From an uncultured Prevotella sp. (GTDB lineage Bacteria > Bacteroidota > Bacteroidia > Bacteroidales > Bacteroidaceae): 18,495 nucleotides of DNA. The stretch is from contig USPK01000035.1 of NCBI GenBank assembly GCA_900556465.1, positions 1 through 18,495 of the forward strand. Direction: 5' to 3'. Shown here piece by piece: positions 1 to 6,496 of the stretch; position 1 is the stretch's first letter; each line of letters begins with the position of its first letter. Position numbers and translations under genes: made by a program. The notes under the pieces were generated by a model. The model saw nothing but the letters and a program-made list of their open reading frames with translations, searched no databases and was not told where the DNA came from.

Positions 1-117
1 CGGCGGGCCGCCCTGGTCGCGGTCCTGGCCGCCGTGGCCGGATTCGGGCGGAAGCCGGCGGCCCGACGCAGTGCGGGCGCGCAGTCCGGAGTGAGACTGC
101 GCGCCCGCGACGGATAA
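1..117 (+). CDS. Possible 3' end of a rightward gene (partial)
   Basis: Frame 1 is open from the window edge to a TAA at 115-117. It begins with a short hydrophobic stretch (ALVAVLAAVAGFG) followed by an Arg-rich tail. The codons of the first 60 bases (ctg, gtc, gcg, gtc, ctg, gcc) show the C/G-ending bias of the real genes here, which suggests a membrane-protein C-terminus convergent with the leftward gene ending at 146. The last 45 bases coincide with a strong inverted repeat at 73-108, unusual inside a gene, so the true stop or even the existence of the gene is uncertain. No family can be named from about 38 residues. Confidence 0.3.
   Translation, partial: RRAALVAVLAAVAGFGRKPAARRSAGAQSGVRLRARDG
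73..108. repeat. Perfect 14-bp inverted repeat (hairpin)
   Basis: GCGGGCGCGCAGTC at 73-86 is exactly complementary to GACTGCGCGCCCGC at 95-108, with an 8-base loop CGGAGTGA. It lies 37 bases beyond the stop of the leftward DUF3298 gene, where a terminator is expected, but there is no T-run on either side. It could be a transcript-end stabilising or bidirectional stop structure between convergent genes. Only the structure is directly supported. Confidence 0.8.
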
Positions 118-145
118 TGGGGGATGCGTGCCACGGGCCCGGCCG

Positions 146-949
146 TCAGGGCAACAGGGCCTTGGCCCGGGCCGTGAGGTAAGGGGCCACGACGTCGTAC
201 GCCAGGGTGCATTCCGGCATTCCCGCGGCGTAGCTGTCTATCTCGTAGGACGTGTATTTGAAGACGACGCCCCCTTTGACAAAAGCCGGGGGCAGCTGGG
301 GCAGGGCGAAGGAGAAGAGGTCCGGCGCCTCGTCGAAGGCCGGCCGCGCGCCGAGCGGCGCGTAGAACTGTTCGGCGAGGGCCGCGCGCACCAGGGCGGC
401 CAGCTGCTGGCGCTTTTCGCCCGGCTCGAAGAGGTCGTCCCACGTCAGCTCCCGCCCCGTTGTGCAGTCCAGGGTGTAGTAGAAGTCGGACGACAGGCCG
501 TGCGCGCCGCCCGAGTACGTATAGGCCTGATAGCGGTAGGTGAGCACCTTCGCGGTCTGATAGTCCACCGTGGCCGCGCCCTCGAAGGTGAAGTGATAGT
601 CCGGCGCGGCCGGTTCGCCGGCCCTGGCCGTCTCGCTCATCACTGCCTGGAACTCTTCAAAACTCGAGTGGAGCTCTTTCAGGTAAGCGTCGACGACGGG
701 CCTGAGCGCCTGCGCGGCGTCCGGCGAAGGCTGCTGCTGCGGGTAGCCCAAGTGGTCGAGGATGGCCCTCCTGGTGTTGGTGAGCAGCGGCTCGTCGCCC
801 TCGCTCGGGTAGTCCGCCGCGATGTGGACAATGGCACTCTTCGTCGAGTCCGCGAGTGTGATGCGCGTCGTGCGGAAAGGCGTCTGCCCCGCGGCGCCGG
901 CGCTGGCGGCCAGGGCCAGCAGGCAGAGGAGGCGGATCTGCTTTTTCAT
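146..949 (-). CDS. Exported DUF3298 (RsiV C-terminal-like) protein
   Basis: A 267-residue protein with an N-terminal signal sequence: Lys-rich start MKKQ, hydrophobic core LLCLLALAASAGA, likely cleaved near AGA/AGQ. Residues about 145-151 read YSGGAHG, and the C-terminus holds YEIDSYAAGMPE (235-246). Both are hallmarks of the DUF4163/DUF3298 pair found in secreted Bacteroidota proteins and in the extracytoplasmic part of RsiV, whose RsiV relative binds lysozyme. The exact role here is unknown; an envelope or periplasmic location is inferred. The frame stays open far upstream of 949, but the ATG at 949 is chosen because it gives the signal peptide and because upstream sequence is occupied by DUF1634 and the permease in other frames. 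It follows DUF1634 by 53 bases on the same strand, with no -7 box seen in the gap, so it may be the last gene of the permease operon. Confidence 0.85.
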   Translation of the reverse strand: MKKQIRLLCLLALAASAGAAGQTPFRTTRITLADSTKSAIVHIAADYPSEGDEPLLTNTRRAILDHLGYPQQQPSPDAAQALRPVVDAYLKELHSSFEEFQAVMSETARAGEPAAPDYHFTFEGAATVDYQTAKVLTYRYQAYTYSGGAHGLSSDFYYTLDCTTGRELTWDDLFEPGEKRQQLAALVRAALAEQFYAPLGARPAFDEAPDLFSFALPQLPPAFVKGGVVFKYTSYEIDSYAAGMPECTLAYDVVAPYLTARAKALLP

Positions 950-1002
950 AAACGTTGGGGTTAGGGTGAGGGAAGGGGCGAGCCGCAGCGCATCGCCGGG
1001 GA

Positions 1003-1392
1003 TTAAAACAGATTGAACGAATTGCAGAGGATGATGGTCAGCACCAGGGCCGTGATGGCGGCATACAGCCAGTCGCGCAGGCGGACAAAGTCCACGAGCG
1101 AGAGGGCCACGCGCAGCATGGGCGTGAGGATGAGGGCCACGACGCCCAACTGGATCCAGCTGCTGGCCCGCAGGTCGCGCACGCCCTCCACGATGCCGCG
1201 GAGCGTGGTGTAGTAGGCCGGGTGGTCGGCCGCGTTGTCGTACGAGAAGGTGGTGTAGTTCGGCATCTGCTCGCCGCCGTGCTTGACGAGGTAGAGCGTG
1301 CCGCCGACGACGGTGATGAGGCAGGCCACCGTCACGCCCCAGCGCAGCGTGTTGCCGATGAGTTGTTGCAGGTCGTTTTTCGGGGAAGACAT
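1003..1392 (-). CDS. DUF1634 membrane protein
   Basis: A 129-residue protein with about three hydrophobic segments (roughly 18-37, 78-98 and 106-126) and a polar loop after the first (KHGGEQMPNYTTF). Size, layout and sequence match DUF1634, a family commonly encoded beside TauE/SafE permeases. It begins 12 bases after the permease stop, so the two are almost certainly co-transcribed and probably work together. No catalytic motif is visible. Its biochemical role is not known; an accessory subunit of the permease is the usual inference from gene neighbourhood. Confidence 0.88.
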   Translation of the reverse strand: MSSPKNDLQQLIGNTLRWGVTVACLITVVGGTLYLVKHGGEQMPNYTTFSYDNAADHPAYYTTLRGIVEGVRDLRASSWIQLGVVALILTPMLRVALSLVDFVRLRDWLYAAITALVLTIILCNSFNLF

Positions 1393-1404
1393 AGGCGGAG
1401 CGTA

Positions 1405-2241
1405 TTAGAATTTTCCGGCAAAGCCGTCGTAAATCATGTTGAAGGCAACCAGGAGGATGGCCACGCAGAAGAGGCGGCGCAGCAAGCGGACGTCGAGCTG
1501 CTTGAGCAGGCGCGCTCCCGTCAGGGCGCCGAAGAGCACGCCCACGAGCACGGGGAAGGCAATGCCCGGTACGATGTTGCCGCGCTGGATGTAGACCACG
1601 GCCGAGGCGCACGCCGTCACGCCCATCATGAAGTTGCTCGTCGTCGTGCTCACCTTGAACGGTACTTTCATGATGCCGTCCATGGCGATGACCTTCAGGA
1701 CGCCGCTCCCGATGCCCAGGATGCCGGAGAGCAGGCCGGCGACGAGCATCACGCCGAAGCCGCCCCCGACGTGCTTCAGCTCGTAGGCCTTCAGCGAGCC
1801 GTCCTTTTGCGGCCACGTCCCGTAGAGTTTGAGGCGCCGGGCCGCTTCCGAGCCCTTCACGCCGTCGTGGTCCTGCTTGCGGACCTGCTGCATGACGGCC
1901 GTGAGCAAGAGCACGAAGCCATAGATCACGGCGATGGTGCTGTTGTTCAGCCAGACCGCGACGACGGCGCCTGCCACGGCGCCGATGGTCGTAGCGATTT
2001 CGAGGAACATGCCCAGGCGGATGTTGGTGATGCCCTCTTTCACGTAAGCGCTCCCCGAGCCCGACGACGTGGCGATGGAGGCCACCAGGGCGCCGCCTAT
2101 GGCGTAGTGGAAGTCCACGCCGAAGACGAGGGTGAGCAACGGAATGACGACGACGCCGCCGCCGAGGCCTGTGAGCGAGCCCAGCAGGCCGGCGCAGTAG
2201 GCGCCGAGGAGCAGAATGATGGTAAAGGTGAGTATGGTCAT
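1405..2241 (-). CDS. TauE/SafE (TSUP) family anion permease
   Basis: A 278-residue inner-membrane protein with two internally similar halves. The first begins GLLGSLTGLGGGVVVIPLL (about 18-36) and the second VMLVAGLLSGILGIGSGVLK. These paired Gly-rich helices are the signature of the TauE/SafE/TSUP family, which moves sulfite, sulfonates and other organic or sulfur anions. The substrate is not readable from sequence; export of sulfite or a sulfonate is the family-level expectation. The ATG at 2241 has a TAACTTTG promoter box about 27 bases upstream. The DUF1634 gene follows 12 bases downstream, supporting an operon. Length is normal and no break is seen. Confidence 0.92.
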   Translation of the reverse strand: MTILTFTIILLLGAYCAGLLGSLTGLGGGVVVIPLLTLVFGVDFHYAIGGALVASIATSSGSGSAYVKEGITNIRLGMFLEIATTIGAVAGAVVAVWLNNSTIAVIYGFVLLLTAVMQQVRKQDHDGVKGSEAARRLKLYGTWPQKDGSLKAYELKHVGGGFGVMLVAGLLSGILGIGSGVLKVIAMDGIMKVPFKVSTTTSNFMMGVTACASAVVYIQRGNIVPGIAFPVLVGVLFGALTGARLLKQLDVRLLRRLFCVAILLVAFNMIYDGFAGKF

Positions 2242-2267
2242 GGCTTTGCCTGATGGTTACCGGGAGG

Positions 2268-2275
2268 CAAAGTTA
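2268..2275 (-). promoter_or_regulatory. Bacteroidota -7 promoter box (TAACTTTG) for the permease operon
   Basis: On the minus strand 2275-2268 reads TAACTTTG, an exact TAnnTTTG match, about 27 bases before the permease ATG. No TTG lies 19-21 bases further upstream; that place is taken by the terminator hairpin at 2278-2303, only two bases from the box. Confidence 0.75.
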
Positions 2276-2277
2276 CG

Positions 2278-2303
2278 AAAAAAGCCGTGTCGCCGGCTTT
2301 TTT
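2278..2303 (-). terminator. Symmetrical A/T-flanked terminator hairpin
   Basis: AAAAAAGCCG (2278-2287) pairs with CGGCTTTTTT (2294-2303) around a 6-base loop. The A and T runs make it a possible intrinsic terminator on either strand. Leftward it would be a second stop after the small membrane gene; it sits immediately upstream of the TAACTTTG box of the permease operon. Confidence 0.75.
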
Positions 2304-2317
2304 CCGACCGTCGAAGG

Positions 2318-2373
2318 CAAAAAAGAAAGCGGCGGAGCCGCGTTCCGCCGTCAGGGAACGCGCTCCGCCGCTT
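2318..2373 (-). terminator. Strong intrinsic terminator after the small membrane gene
   Basis: Arms at 2327-2346 and 2355-2373 pair over about 19 bases with one bulge and an 8-base loop. On the minus strand the stem is followed directly by TTTCTTTTTTG (2326-2316). It begins 9 bases after the stop at 2382. Confidence 0.88.
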
Positions 2374-2381
2374 ATGCGAAG

Positions 2382-2681
2382 TCAGTTTCGGTCAGAGAGC
2401 AGGCTGCGCCGGCATTGCCACGCGGCTAGGCCCAGCCACGCCAGGGCCAGCAGCAGAAAGCCCGCGTGTACTGTCACCGGCAGCACCAGCGCGGCGCCTG
2501 CCGCCTGGACGTGGAGCAGGTGGAGCGTCTGCCGGGGCGTAATCTTTCTTTCCAGCAGCGAACCGTACAGGCGCGCCAGGCCTTTCAGCGGCGCGGCGTC
2601 CAGCAGGCGGTCCGTCAGTCCGACGGGCTTCCCGGCGGCCAGGTCCGTCGTTTCCAGCAGCAAATCTTTCTTTGTCATCAT
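2382..2681 (-). CDS. Small membrane protein of unknown function
   Basis: A 99-residue product (98 if the second of two adjacent ATGs at 2678 is used). The first half is polar (MTKKDLLLETTDLAAGKPVGL), followed by KGLARLYGSLLERK. Residues about 58-88 form one long or two short hydrophobic segments, and the tail ends in basic QCRRSLLSDRN. I do not recognise a family. It lies 59 bases after the WYL regulator on the same strand and is closed by two terminators, so it is a real transcription unit end. The upstream gap holds TTCCTTTG (2714-2707), a one-mismatch -7 box. It may be read from there or through from the regulator. Function cannot be given. Confidence 0.65.
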   Translation of the reverse strand: MMTKKDLLLETTDLAAGKPVGLTDRLLDAAPLKGLARLYGSLLERKITPRQTLHLLHVQAAGAALVLPVTVHAGFLLLALAWLGLAAWQCRRSLLSDRN

Positions 2682-2740
2682 GGTCGGTAAGTTTGGGTTG
2701 ATGCTGCAAAGGAAGCGACGAACTGTGACAGGCTACGTCA

Positions 2741-3646
2741 CTACTGGAACTTTTTTGTTAAATCTTCGAGCCGGGCGCGAATCCAGTCGCTGAATTCCGG
2801 CGAGTCGACAATCTCGATGTCGTCGTAGAGCCCCAGGACGAAGCGCCCCACGCCCTTGAAGCTGCACACCTCCGTCGTGAGCAGGTGGCGCCCGTCGTTG
2901 GCCAGCGTCAGCTGCGACTCGGCGGCGGGAAACTCCTCGAGCAGCAGGCTGGTGGCCAGCTGGCCCAGCAGGAGCTTCACGGGGTAGCGCGTCTCGCCCG
3001 AGAAGTGGAAGAGGTCGGTGAAGAAGGGCTGGTGCTTCTCCTTGTGCAGCCAGCGGACGCCGAGCAGTTCCACCATTTCGATGCGGCCTATCTTGAACGT
3101 CTTGTTCATATTCGTCGTGAGCTCGTAGCAACGCACCTCGCTGTTTTCCGCCAGGAAGAGGTAGGGCTCCACTATGCGGTCGCTCACTTTCCCGCTGCTG
3201 GGCGACACGTAGTTATGGAGCACGGCCACGCGCTCCGTCTGTATGGCCTTGAAGAGCAGGCCCAGGTTGCGCGCGATGCCGTCGTCTACGCCGTGCCGGG
3301 CAAGGACGCCGTAGTCGTAGAGCGAGGCGAGCTTCTCGCGCAGGTGGCGCACCTGCGGCGAGTTGTCGATGACCGAGTTGAGCACTTGGTTGATGGTCAT
3401 GGCCTCTTCCTCGCTGAAGTGGATGCGTTCTGTGATCTCCTGGAAGAAGGGCGAGGCGTGGTCGATGCGGTAGCGCGAGCCCTCCTTCAAGACGATGAAG
3501 CCCATCTGCCTGAAGGTGTCGATGTAGCGATAGATGGAGCGCCGGCTCATCTGCAGCTCCTTGCTGATTTCCTCGACAGTCATGCGTCGGTTCTGTGTCA
3601 GGAGAACCATGAGCCTTAGTTGTCTGTCAAATTTCTCTAATTCCAT
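2741..3646 (-). CDS. HTH-WYL transcriptional regulator (YafY family)
   Basis: A 301-residue cytoplasmic regulator. Residues about 9-60 form a DeoR/HTH_11-type winged helix (VEEISKELQMSRRSIYRYIDTF). A WYL domain follows around 130-195, ending in KTFKIGRIEMV. The usual W-Y-L triplet is altered: the equivalent strand reads RCYEL (172-176). WYL proteins sense small ligands or nucleic acid and control nearby or stress genes; no ligand can be inferred here. The ATG at 3646 (MELEKFDRQL) is preferred over an in-frame TTG at 3664. Upstream, CACCTTTG (3684-3677) is a one-mismatch -7 box. It is followed on the same strand by a small membrane gene and diverges from rlpA 600 bases away, so its target is not obvious. 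Confidence 0.88.
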   Translation of the reverse strand: MELEKFDRQLRLMVLLTQNRRMTVEEISKELQMSRRSIYRYIDTFRQMGFIVLKEGSRYRIDHASPFFQEITERIHFSEEEAMTINQVLNSVIDNSPQVRHLREKLASLYDYGVLARHGVDDGIARNLGLLFKAIQTERVAVLHNYVSPSSGKVSDRIVEPYLFLAENSEVRCYELTTNMNKTFKIGRIEMVELLGVRWLHKEKHQPFFTDLFHFSGETRYPVKLLLGQLATSLLLEEFPAAESQLTLANDGRHLLTTEVCSFKGVGRFVLGLYDDIEIVDSPEFSDWIRARLEDLTKKFQ

Positions 3647-3897
3647 TCTAATTAGTCCTGTCAATATTCCAAGTTACAAAGGTGGGAATATTTTTTTATA
3701 TAATCGCCATATTTAGGGTGATATTGCAAAAAAATATTTGGAAAATGCGCTGCAAGCCTTTCACATTGAAAGTTCGGCCCTCGCTACGCCCGCTGCGAGG
3801 CGGCTTTCGGGGGCTGTGCGGAAGTGTTAAATCTCTGTTTTTCCCGCCGTTCGCTGTCCCGCCCGGGCCGGTTCCCCGATTTTCGGCGGCCGTCGTG

Positions 3898-3925
3898 CCG
3901 GCCGGCGAGTCCGTCCGCCGGCCGG
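3898..3925. repeat. Perfect 10-bp inverted repeat
   Basis: CCGGCCGGCG (3898-3907) is exactly complementary to CGCCGGCCGG (3916-3925) around an 8-base loop AGTCCGTC. There is no T-run, so it is not a standard terminator. It is in the middle of the gene-free divergent region, with the same 8-base loop length as the hairpin at 73-108. Confidence 0.7.
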
Positions 3926-4075
3926 AAAAGTCTGTGCAGCCGGCCGTTTCCGGCGTTTCGCAGGCTCCGGCGCGGCGCCGTCCCGCTCCGCTTCCCGGCC
4001 CCCGAAAAACGGTCCGAAATCCCCGCGAAACGCCCCCTCGGAAAAGTTAAAGTCGTGATAATTAAACTCAAAGCC

Positions 4076-4106
4076 TTGCCTCGCTCCGCAAAAATGCGTA
4101 CTTTTG
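4076..4106 (+). promoter_or_regulatory. Promoter of rlpA (TTG-20-TACTTTTG)
   Basis: TTG at 4076-4078 is followed after exactly 20 bases by TACTTTTG (4099-4106), a full TAnnTTTG match. The transcript should start near 4112-4114, giving a leader of about 140 bases before the rlpA ATG at 4254. Confidence 0.85.
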
Positions 4107-4120
4107 CAGCGCAAACCCCA

Positions 4121-4206
4121 CGAGAGGAACGGTGGCCCGGACGTCGGTCCGGAGCTGTTTGTCGAATCGCCGTTCCCGCTCGGCCGCCACCACTGTAGCG
4201 GCGGCC
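4121..4206 (+). promoter_or_regulatory. Structured 5' leader of rlpA (possible cis-acting RNA)
   Basis: The leader folds well on paper. CGAG (4121-4124) and GGAACGG (4126-4132) pair with CCGTTCC (4170-4176) and CTCG (4179-4182), enclosing an apical hairpin CCGGAC-GTCG-GTCCGG (4137-4152). A second stem GGCCGCC (4182-4188) / GGCGGCC (4200-4206) follows directly. It begins about 8 bases after the predicted transcription start. The nested arrangement suggests a regulatory RNA, but I cannot assign a known riboswitch class. Confidence 0.45.
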
Positions 4207-4253
4207 TGTCGGAAAACTCCGTCTGAGTTTCGCTCGTGATAAACATTTTAGCA

Positions 4254-4892
4254 ATGAAGTTATACCATTATTTATTGTCGGCACTCCTTGCCACCCTCTG
4301 TTTCGTGTCCGCCGCTCCGCTCCAGGCCCAAAAGACCTCCGTCGGCGACGCTACCTACTACGGGAACAAGTTCCACGGCCGCCGCACAAGCGATGGCTCC
4401 GTCTATCACCGCGACAGCTTGACGTGCGCACACCGCACGCTCCCGTTCGGAACCCTCCTGAAGGTGCGCAACACGGAAAACGGGCGCGAGGTCGTCGTCA
4501 AGGTGACCGACCGCGGCCCCTTCCGTCGCGGCGGCATCGTAGACCTCTCGTTGGCCGCAGCCAAGGAGATCGACATGCTGGCAGCCGGCGTGGTGCGCGT
4601 CGAGGTAACCCCCGTGGGCACGGCGCCTGCGCTTGTCGGCAAGCAACAGTCGGAGAGCACGTTGCCCGAGTTGCAGCTGCTCGACCCCACTACCGGCAAT
4701 TACTACACCATGACCGAGTGGATGAACATGGACGAGAAGGAGCAGGCCCGCGCCAAGCAGGAGGCCATGCAGCGCCGCAGCGCCGCCTTCCTGGCCAAGA
4801 CGCAGCGCAAGCCCCGCTGGCGCGTGCTCAGCGACAAAATGACGGCCAAGGCCGCCGCCGCTTCCGAGAGCGCCGCCGCCCCAGGGCGTTGA
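4254..4892 (+). CDS. rlpA: RlpA-type septal ring / lytic transglycosylase-like protein
   Basis: A 212-residue exported protein. The signal peptide spans about residues 1-25 (LLSALLATLCFVSAAPLQA). A double-psi beta-barrel follows at about 31-119: GDATYYGNKFHGRRTSDG, then AHRTLPFGTLLKVRN with His60, and VKVTDRGPF with Asp86. These are the conserved RlpA positions linked to cleavage of peptidoglycan glycan strands lacking stem peptides. The Lys/Arg/Ala-rich tail (about 150-212) has no SPOR domain, unlike E. coli RlpA, and there is no lipobox cysteine, so it is probably soluble in the periplasm. ATG 4254 is preferred over an in-frame GTG at 4236 because it starts the signal peptide cleanly. It has its own promoter and folded leader, and a terminator follows. 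Confidence 0.92.
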   Translation: MKLYHYLLSALLATLCFVSAAPLQAQKTSVGDATYYGNKFHGRRTSDGSVYHRDSLTCAHRTLPFGTLLKVRNTENGREVVVKVTDRGPFRRGGIVDLSLAAAKEIDMLAAGVVRVEVTPVGTAPALVGKQQSESTLPELQLLDPTTGNYYTMTEWMNMDEKEQARAKQEAMQRRSAAFLAKTQRKPRWRVLSDKMTAKAAAASESAAAPGR

Positions 4893-4960
4893 CCCGGGGG
4901 CCACGCCGGGCGCCGCGGTGCCCGGGTCCGCTGGCCGCATTCCTTTATTCAGACAAACAG

Positions 4961-4985
4961 TGGAGGAGGTTTCCCCTCCATTTTT
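4961..4985 (+). terminator. Probable terminator after rlpA
   Basis: TGGAGG (4961-4966) pairs with CCTCCA (4975-4980), with an AGGTTTCC loop, followed by TTTTT at 4981-4985. It lies 68 bases after the rlpA stop and 40 bases before metY. The short stem makes it a moderate terminator, or a partly read-through one, since no clear promoter lies between it and metY. Confidence 0.6.
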
Positions 4986-5024
4986 CATATCTAACCATTA
5001 CCTCACCCTATTACCGCCATTGCC

Positions 5025-6314
5025 ATGAACGAAACCACGCATTCCGGAACGCTCTGCGTGCAGGCCGGCTGGAAGCCCGGCAACGGAGAGCCTCGCGTAC
5101 TGCCCATTTACCAAAGCACCACGTTCAAGTACGATAGCAGCGAACAGATGGCCCGTCTCTTCGACCTCAAGGAGGAAGGCTATTTCTACACGCGCTTACA
5201 GAACCCGACCAACGACGCCGTTGCCGCCAAGATTGCGGCACTCGAAGGCGGCGTGGCCGCTATGCTCACCTCCAGCGGCCAGGCGGCCAATTTTTTCGCC
5301 GTCTTCAACATTTGCGAGGCGGGCGACCATCTGATTTCCGCCAATACGATCTATGGCGGCACCTATAATCTCTTCGGCGTCACGATGAAGAAGATGGGCG
5401 TCGACTGCACGTTTGTCGACCCCGACTGGAGTGACGAGGAAATCAGCAAGGCTTTCCGCCCCAACACGAAGTGTTTCTTCGGCGAGACCATCTCCAACCC
5501 CGGCGGCCACGTCTTCGACATCGAGCGCTTCGCCCGGCTGGCCCACCGCCACGGCGTACCCCTCATCGTCGACAACACTTTCGCCACGCCCGTCCACTGC
5601 CGCCCGTTCGAGTGGGGTGCCGACATCGTGACACACTCCACGACGAAGTACATGGACGGCCACGCCGCGACGGTCGGAGGCTGTATCGTCGACAGCGGCA
5701 ACTTTGACTGGATGGCCCACGCCGACCGTTTCCCGGGCCTCTGCCAGCCGGACGAGAGCTACCACGGCCTGACCTACGCCACCGCCTTCGGGCGCAAGGC
5801 CTACATCACCAAGGCCACGGCCCAGCTCATGCGCGACCTGGGCGCCATCCAGAGTCCGCAGAACGCCTTCCTGCTCAACGAGGGCCTCGAGACCCTCCAC
5901 CTGCGCATGCAGCGCCACTGCGAAAACGCGCAGCGCGTGGCCGAGTTCCTCCAGGCCGACCCCCGCGTGGCCTGGGTCAACTATGCCGGACTGCCGGGCG
6001 ACAAGTACTACGAGCTGGGCCGCAAGTACCTGCCCCAGGGCGGGTGCGGCGTCATCGCCTTCGGCTTGAAGGGCACGCGCGAAGAGGCCATCCGCTTCAT
6101 GGACCACCTCAAGCTCATTTGCATCGTCACCCACGTGGCCGACGCCCGCACCTGCGTGCTCCATCCCGCCAGCCACACCCACCGCCAGCTTTCCGACGAG
6201 CAGCTGCGCGAGGCCGGCATCGCCCCCGACCTGATTCGCCTCTCCGTGGGCATCGAGGACGTGGACGACATCCTGGCCGACATCCGCCAGGCCCTCGACA
6301 GCCTCAACGCCTGA
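5025..6314 (+). CDS. metY: O-acetylhomoserine sulfhydrylase (Cys/Met metabolism PLP enzyme)
   Basis: A 429-residue cytoplasmic PLP enzyme of the Cys/Met metabolism fold. The start NETTHSGTLCVQAGWKP and YTRLQNPTNDAV (substrate and PLP phosphate region) match the O-acetylhomoserine aminocarboxypropyltransferase branch. SSGQAANFF, ETISNPGG and VDNTFATP are core PLP-site motifs. HSTTKYMDGH contains the Schiff-base lysine, Lys208. It makes homocysteine from O-acetylhomoserine and sulfide; some members also act as cysteine synthase, so the exact in vivo substrate is inferred. Length is normal for MetY (about 420-430), longer than cystathionine lyases. No canonical promoter or SAM-type riboswitch is evident in the 132 bases upstream. 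Repeat array A starts 36 bases after its stop. Confidence 0.94.
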   Translation: MNETTHSGTLCVQAGWKPGNGEPRVLPIYQSTTFKYDSSEQMARLFDLKEEGYFYTRLQNPTNDAVAAKIAALEGGVAAMLTSSGQAANFFAVFNICEAGDHLISANTIYGGTYNLFGVTMKKMGVDCTFVDPDWSDEEISKAFRPNTKCFFGETISNPGGHVFDIERFARLAHRHGVPLIVDNTFATPVHCRPFEWGADIVTHSTTKYMDGHAATVGGCIVDSGNFDWMAHADRFPGLCQPDESYHGLTYATAFGRKAYITKATAQLMRDLGAIQSPQNAFLLNEGLETLHLRMQRHCENAQRVAEFLQADPRVAWVNYAGLPGDKYYELGRKYLPQGGCGVIAFGLKGTREEAIRFMDHLKLICIVTHVADARTCVLHPASHTHRQLSDEQLREAGIAPDLIRLSVGIEDVDDILADIRQALDSLNA

Positions 6315-6349
6315 GCCGCCGCCGCTCCCGCCGGCCGGTGGCCGCCGCC

Positions 6350-6387
6350 ACGGGCCTTAGCCCCGTTTTTACGGGGATAGGCCCCGT
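6350..6387 (+). repeat. 21-base-period tandem repeat, array A (2 units)
   Basis: Unit 1 is ACGGGCCTTAGCCCCGT (6350-6366) and unit 2 ACGGGGATAGGCCCCGT (6371-6387), joined by TTTT. CCCCGT-TTTT-ACGGGG across the junction is a perfect 6-bp hairpin, and each unit folds by itself (ACGGG/CCCGT). Unit 1 is identical over all 17 bases to 10992-11008 in array B. It sits 36 bases after the metY stop, with the T linkers on the strand of metY transcription, so it could also act as a weak terminator. Confidence 0.85.
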
Positions 6388-6496
6388 TCGCGCGCCGACT
6401 GTCGCCCCCTCCGGGCGGCCCGGTGCCGCCGTGGCGCGCCTTCCCTTCCGGGCCATTTTTCCGGACGGAAAGGACACGCCGATTTTCAGGCAAAAA

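Larger units (their letters stand above)
3647..4253. other. Divergent intergenic region, no gene supported
   Basis: About 600 bases separate the leftward regulator from rightward rlpA. The first 100 bases are AT-rich and hold the regulator's probable promoter. From about 3775 to 4060 the sequence is GC-rich and open in several frames on both strands. The translations are Arg/Pro/Gly-rich without domain, signal peptide or credible start, so I take them as composition artefacts. It contains a 10-bp inverted repeat (3898-3925), the rlpA promoter (4076-4106) and the folded leader (4121-4206). Confidence 0.6.

Noticed and set aside
950..1816. Upstream extension of the DUF3298 frame to about 556 residues
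   Set aside because: The added part overlaps DUF1634 and the TauE/SafE gene in another frame and is His/Arg-rich. The ATG at 949 begins a proper signal peptide.
2725..2741. Inverted repeat GTGAC-AGGCTAC-GTCAC next to the regulator stop
   Set aside because: Only 5-bp arms, which is expected by chance in a window this size; no supporting promoter geometry.
4113..4253. Cobalamin riboswitch in the rlpA leader
   Set aside because: A few blocks resemble the family, but the AAnTCC core, the CCCGCnACTGTAA segment and a clear B12 box are absent, and rlpA is not a B12-related gene. Left as an unassigned structured leader.
3784..4284. Open frames on both strands in the divergent region before rlpA
   Set aside because: Products are low-complexity and overlap each other; the rlpA promoter and leader lie inside them.
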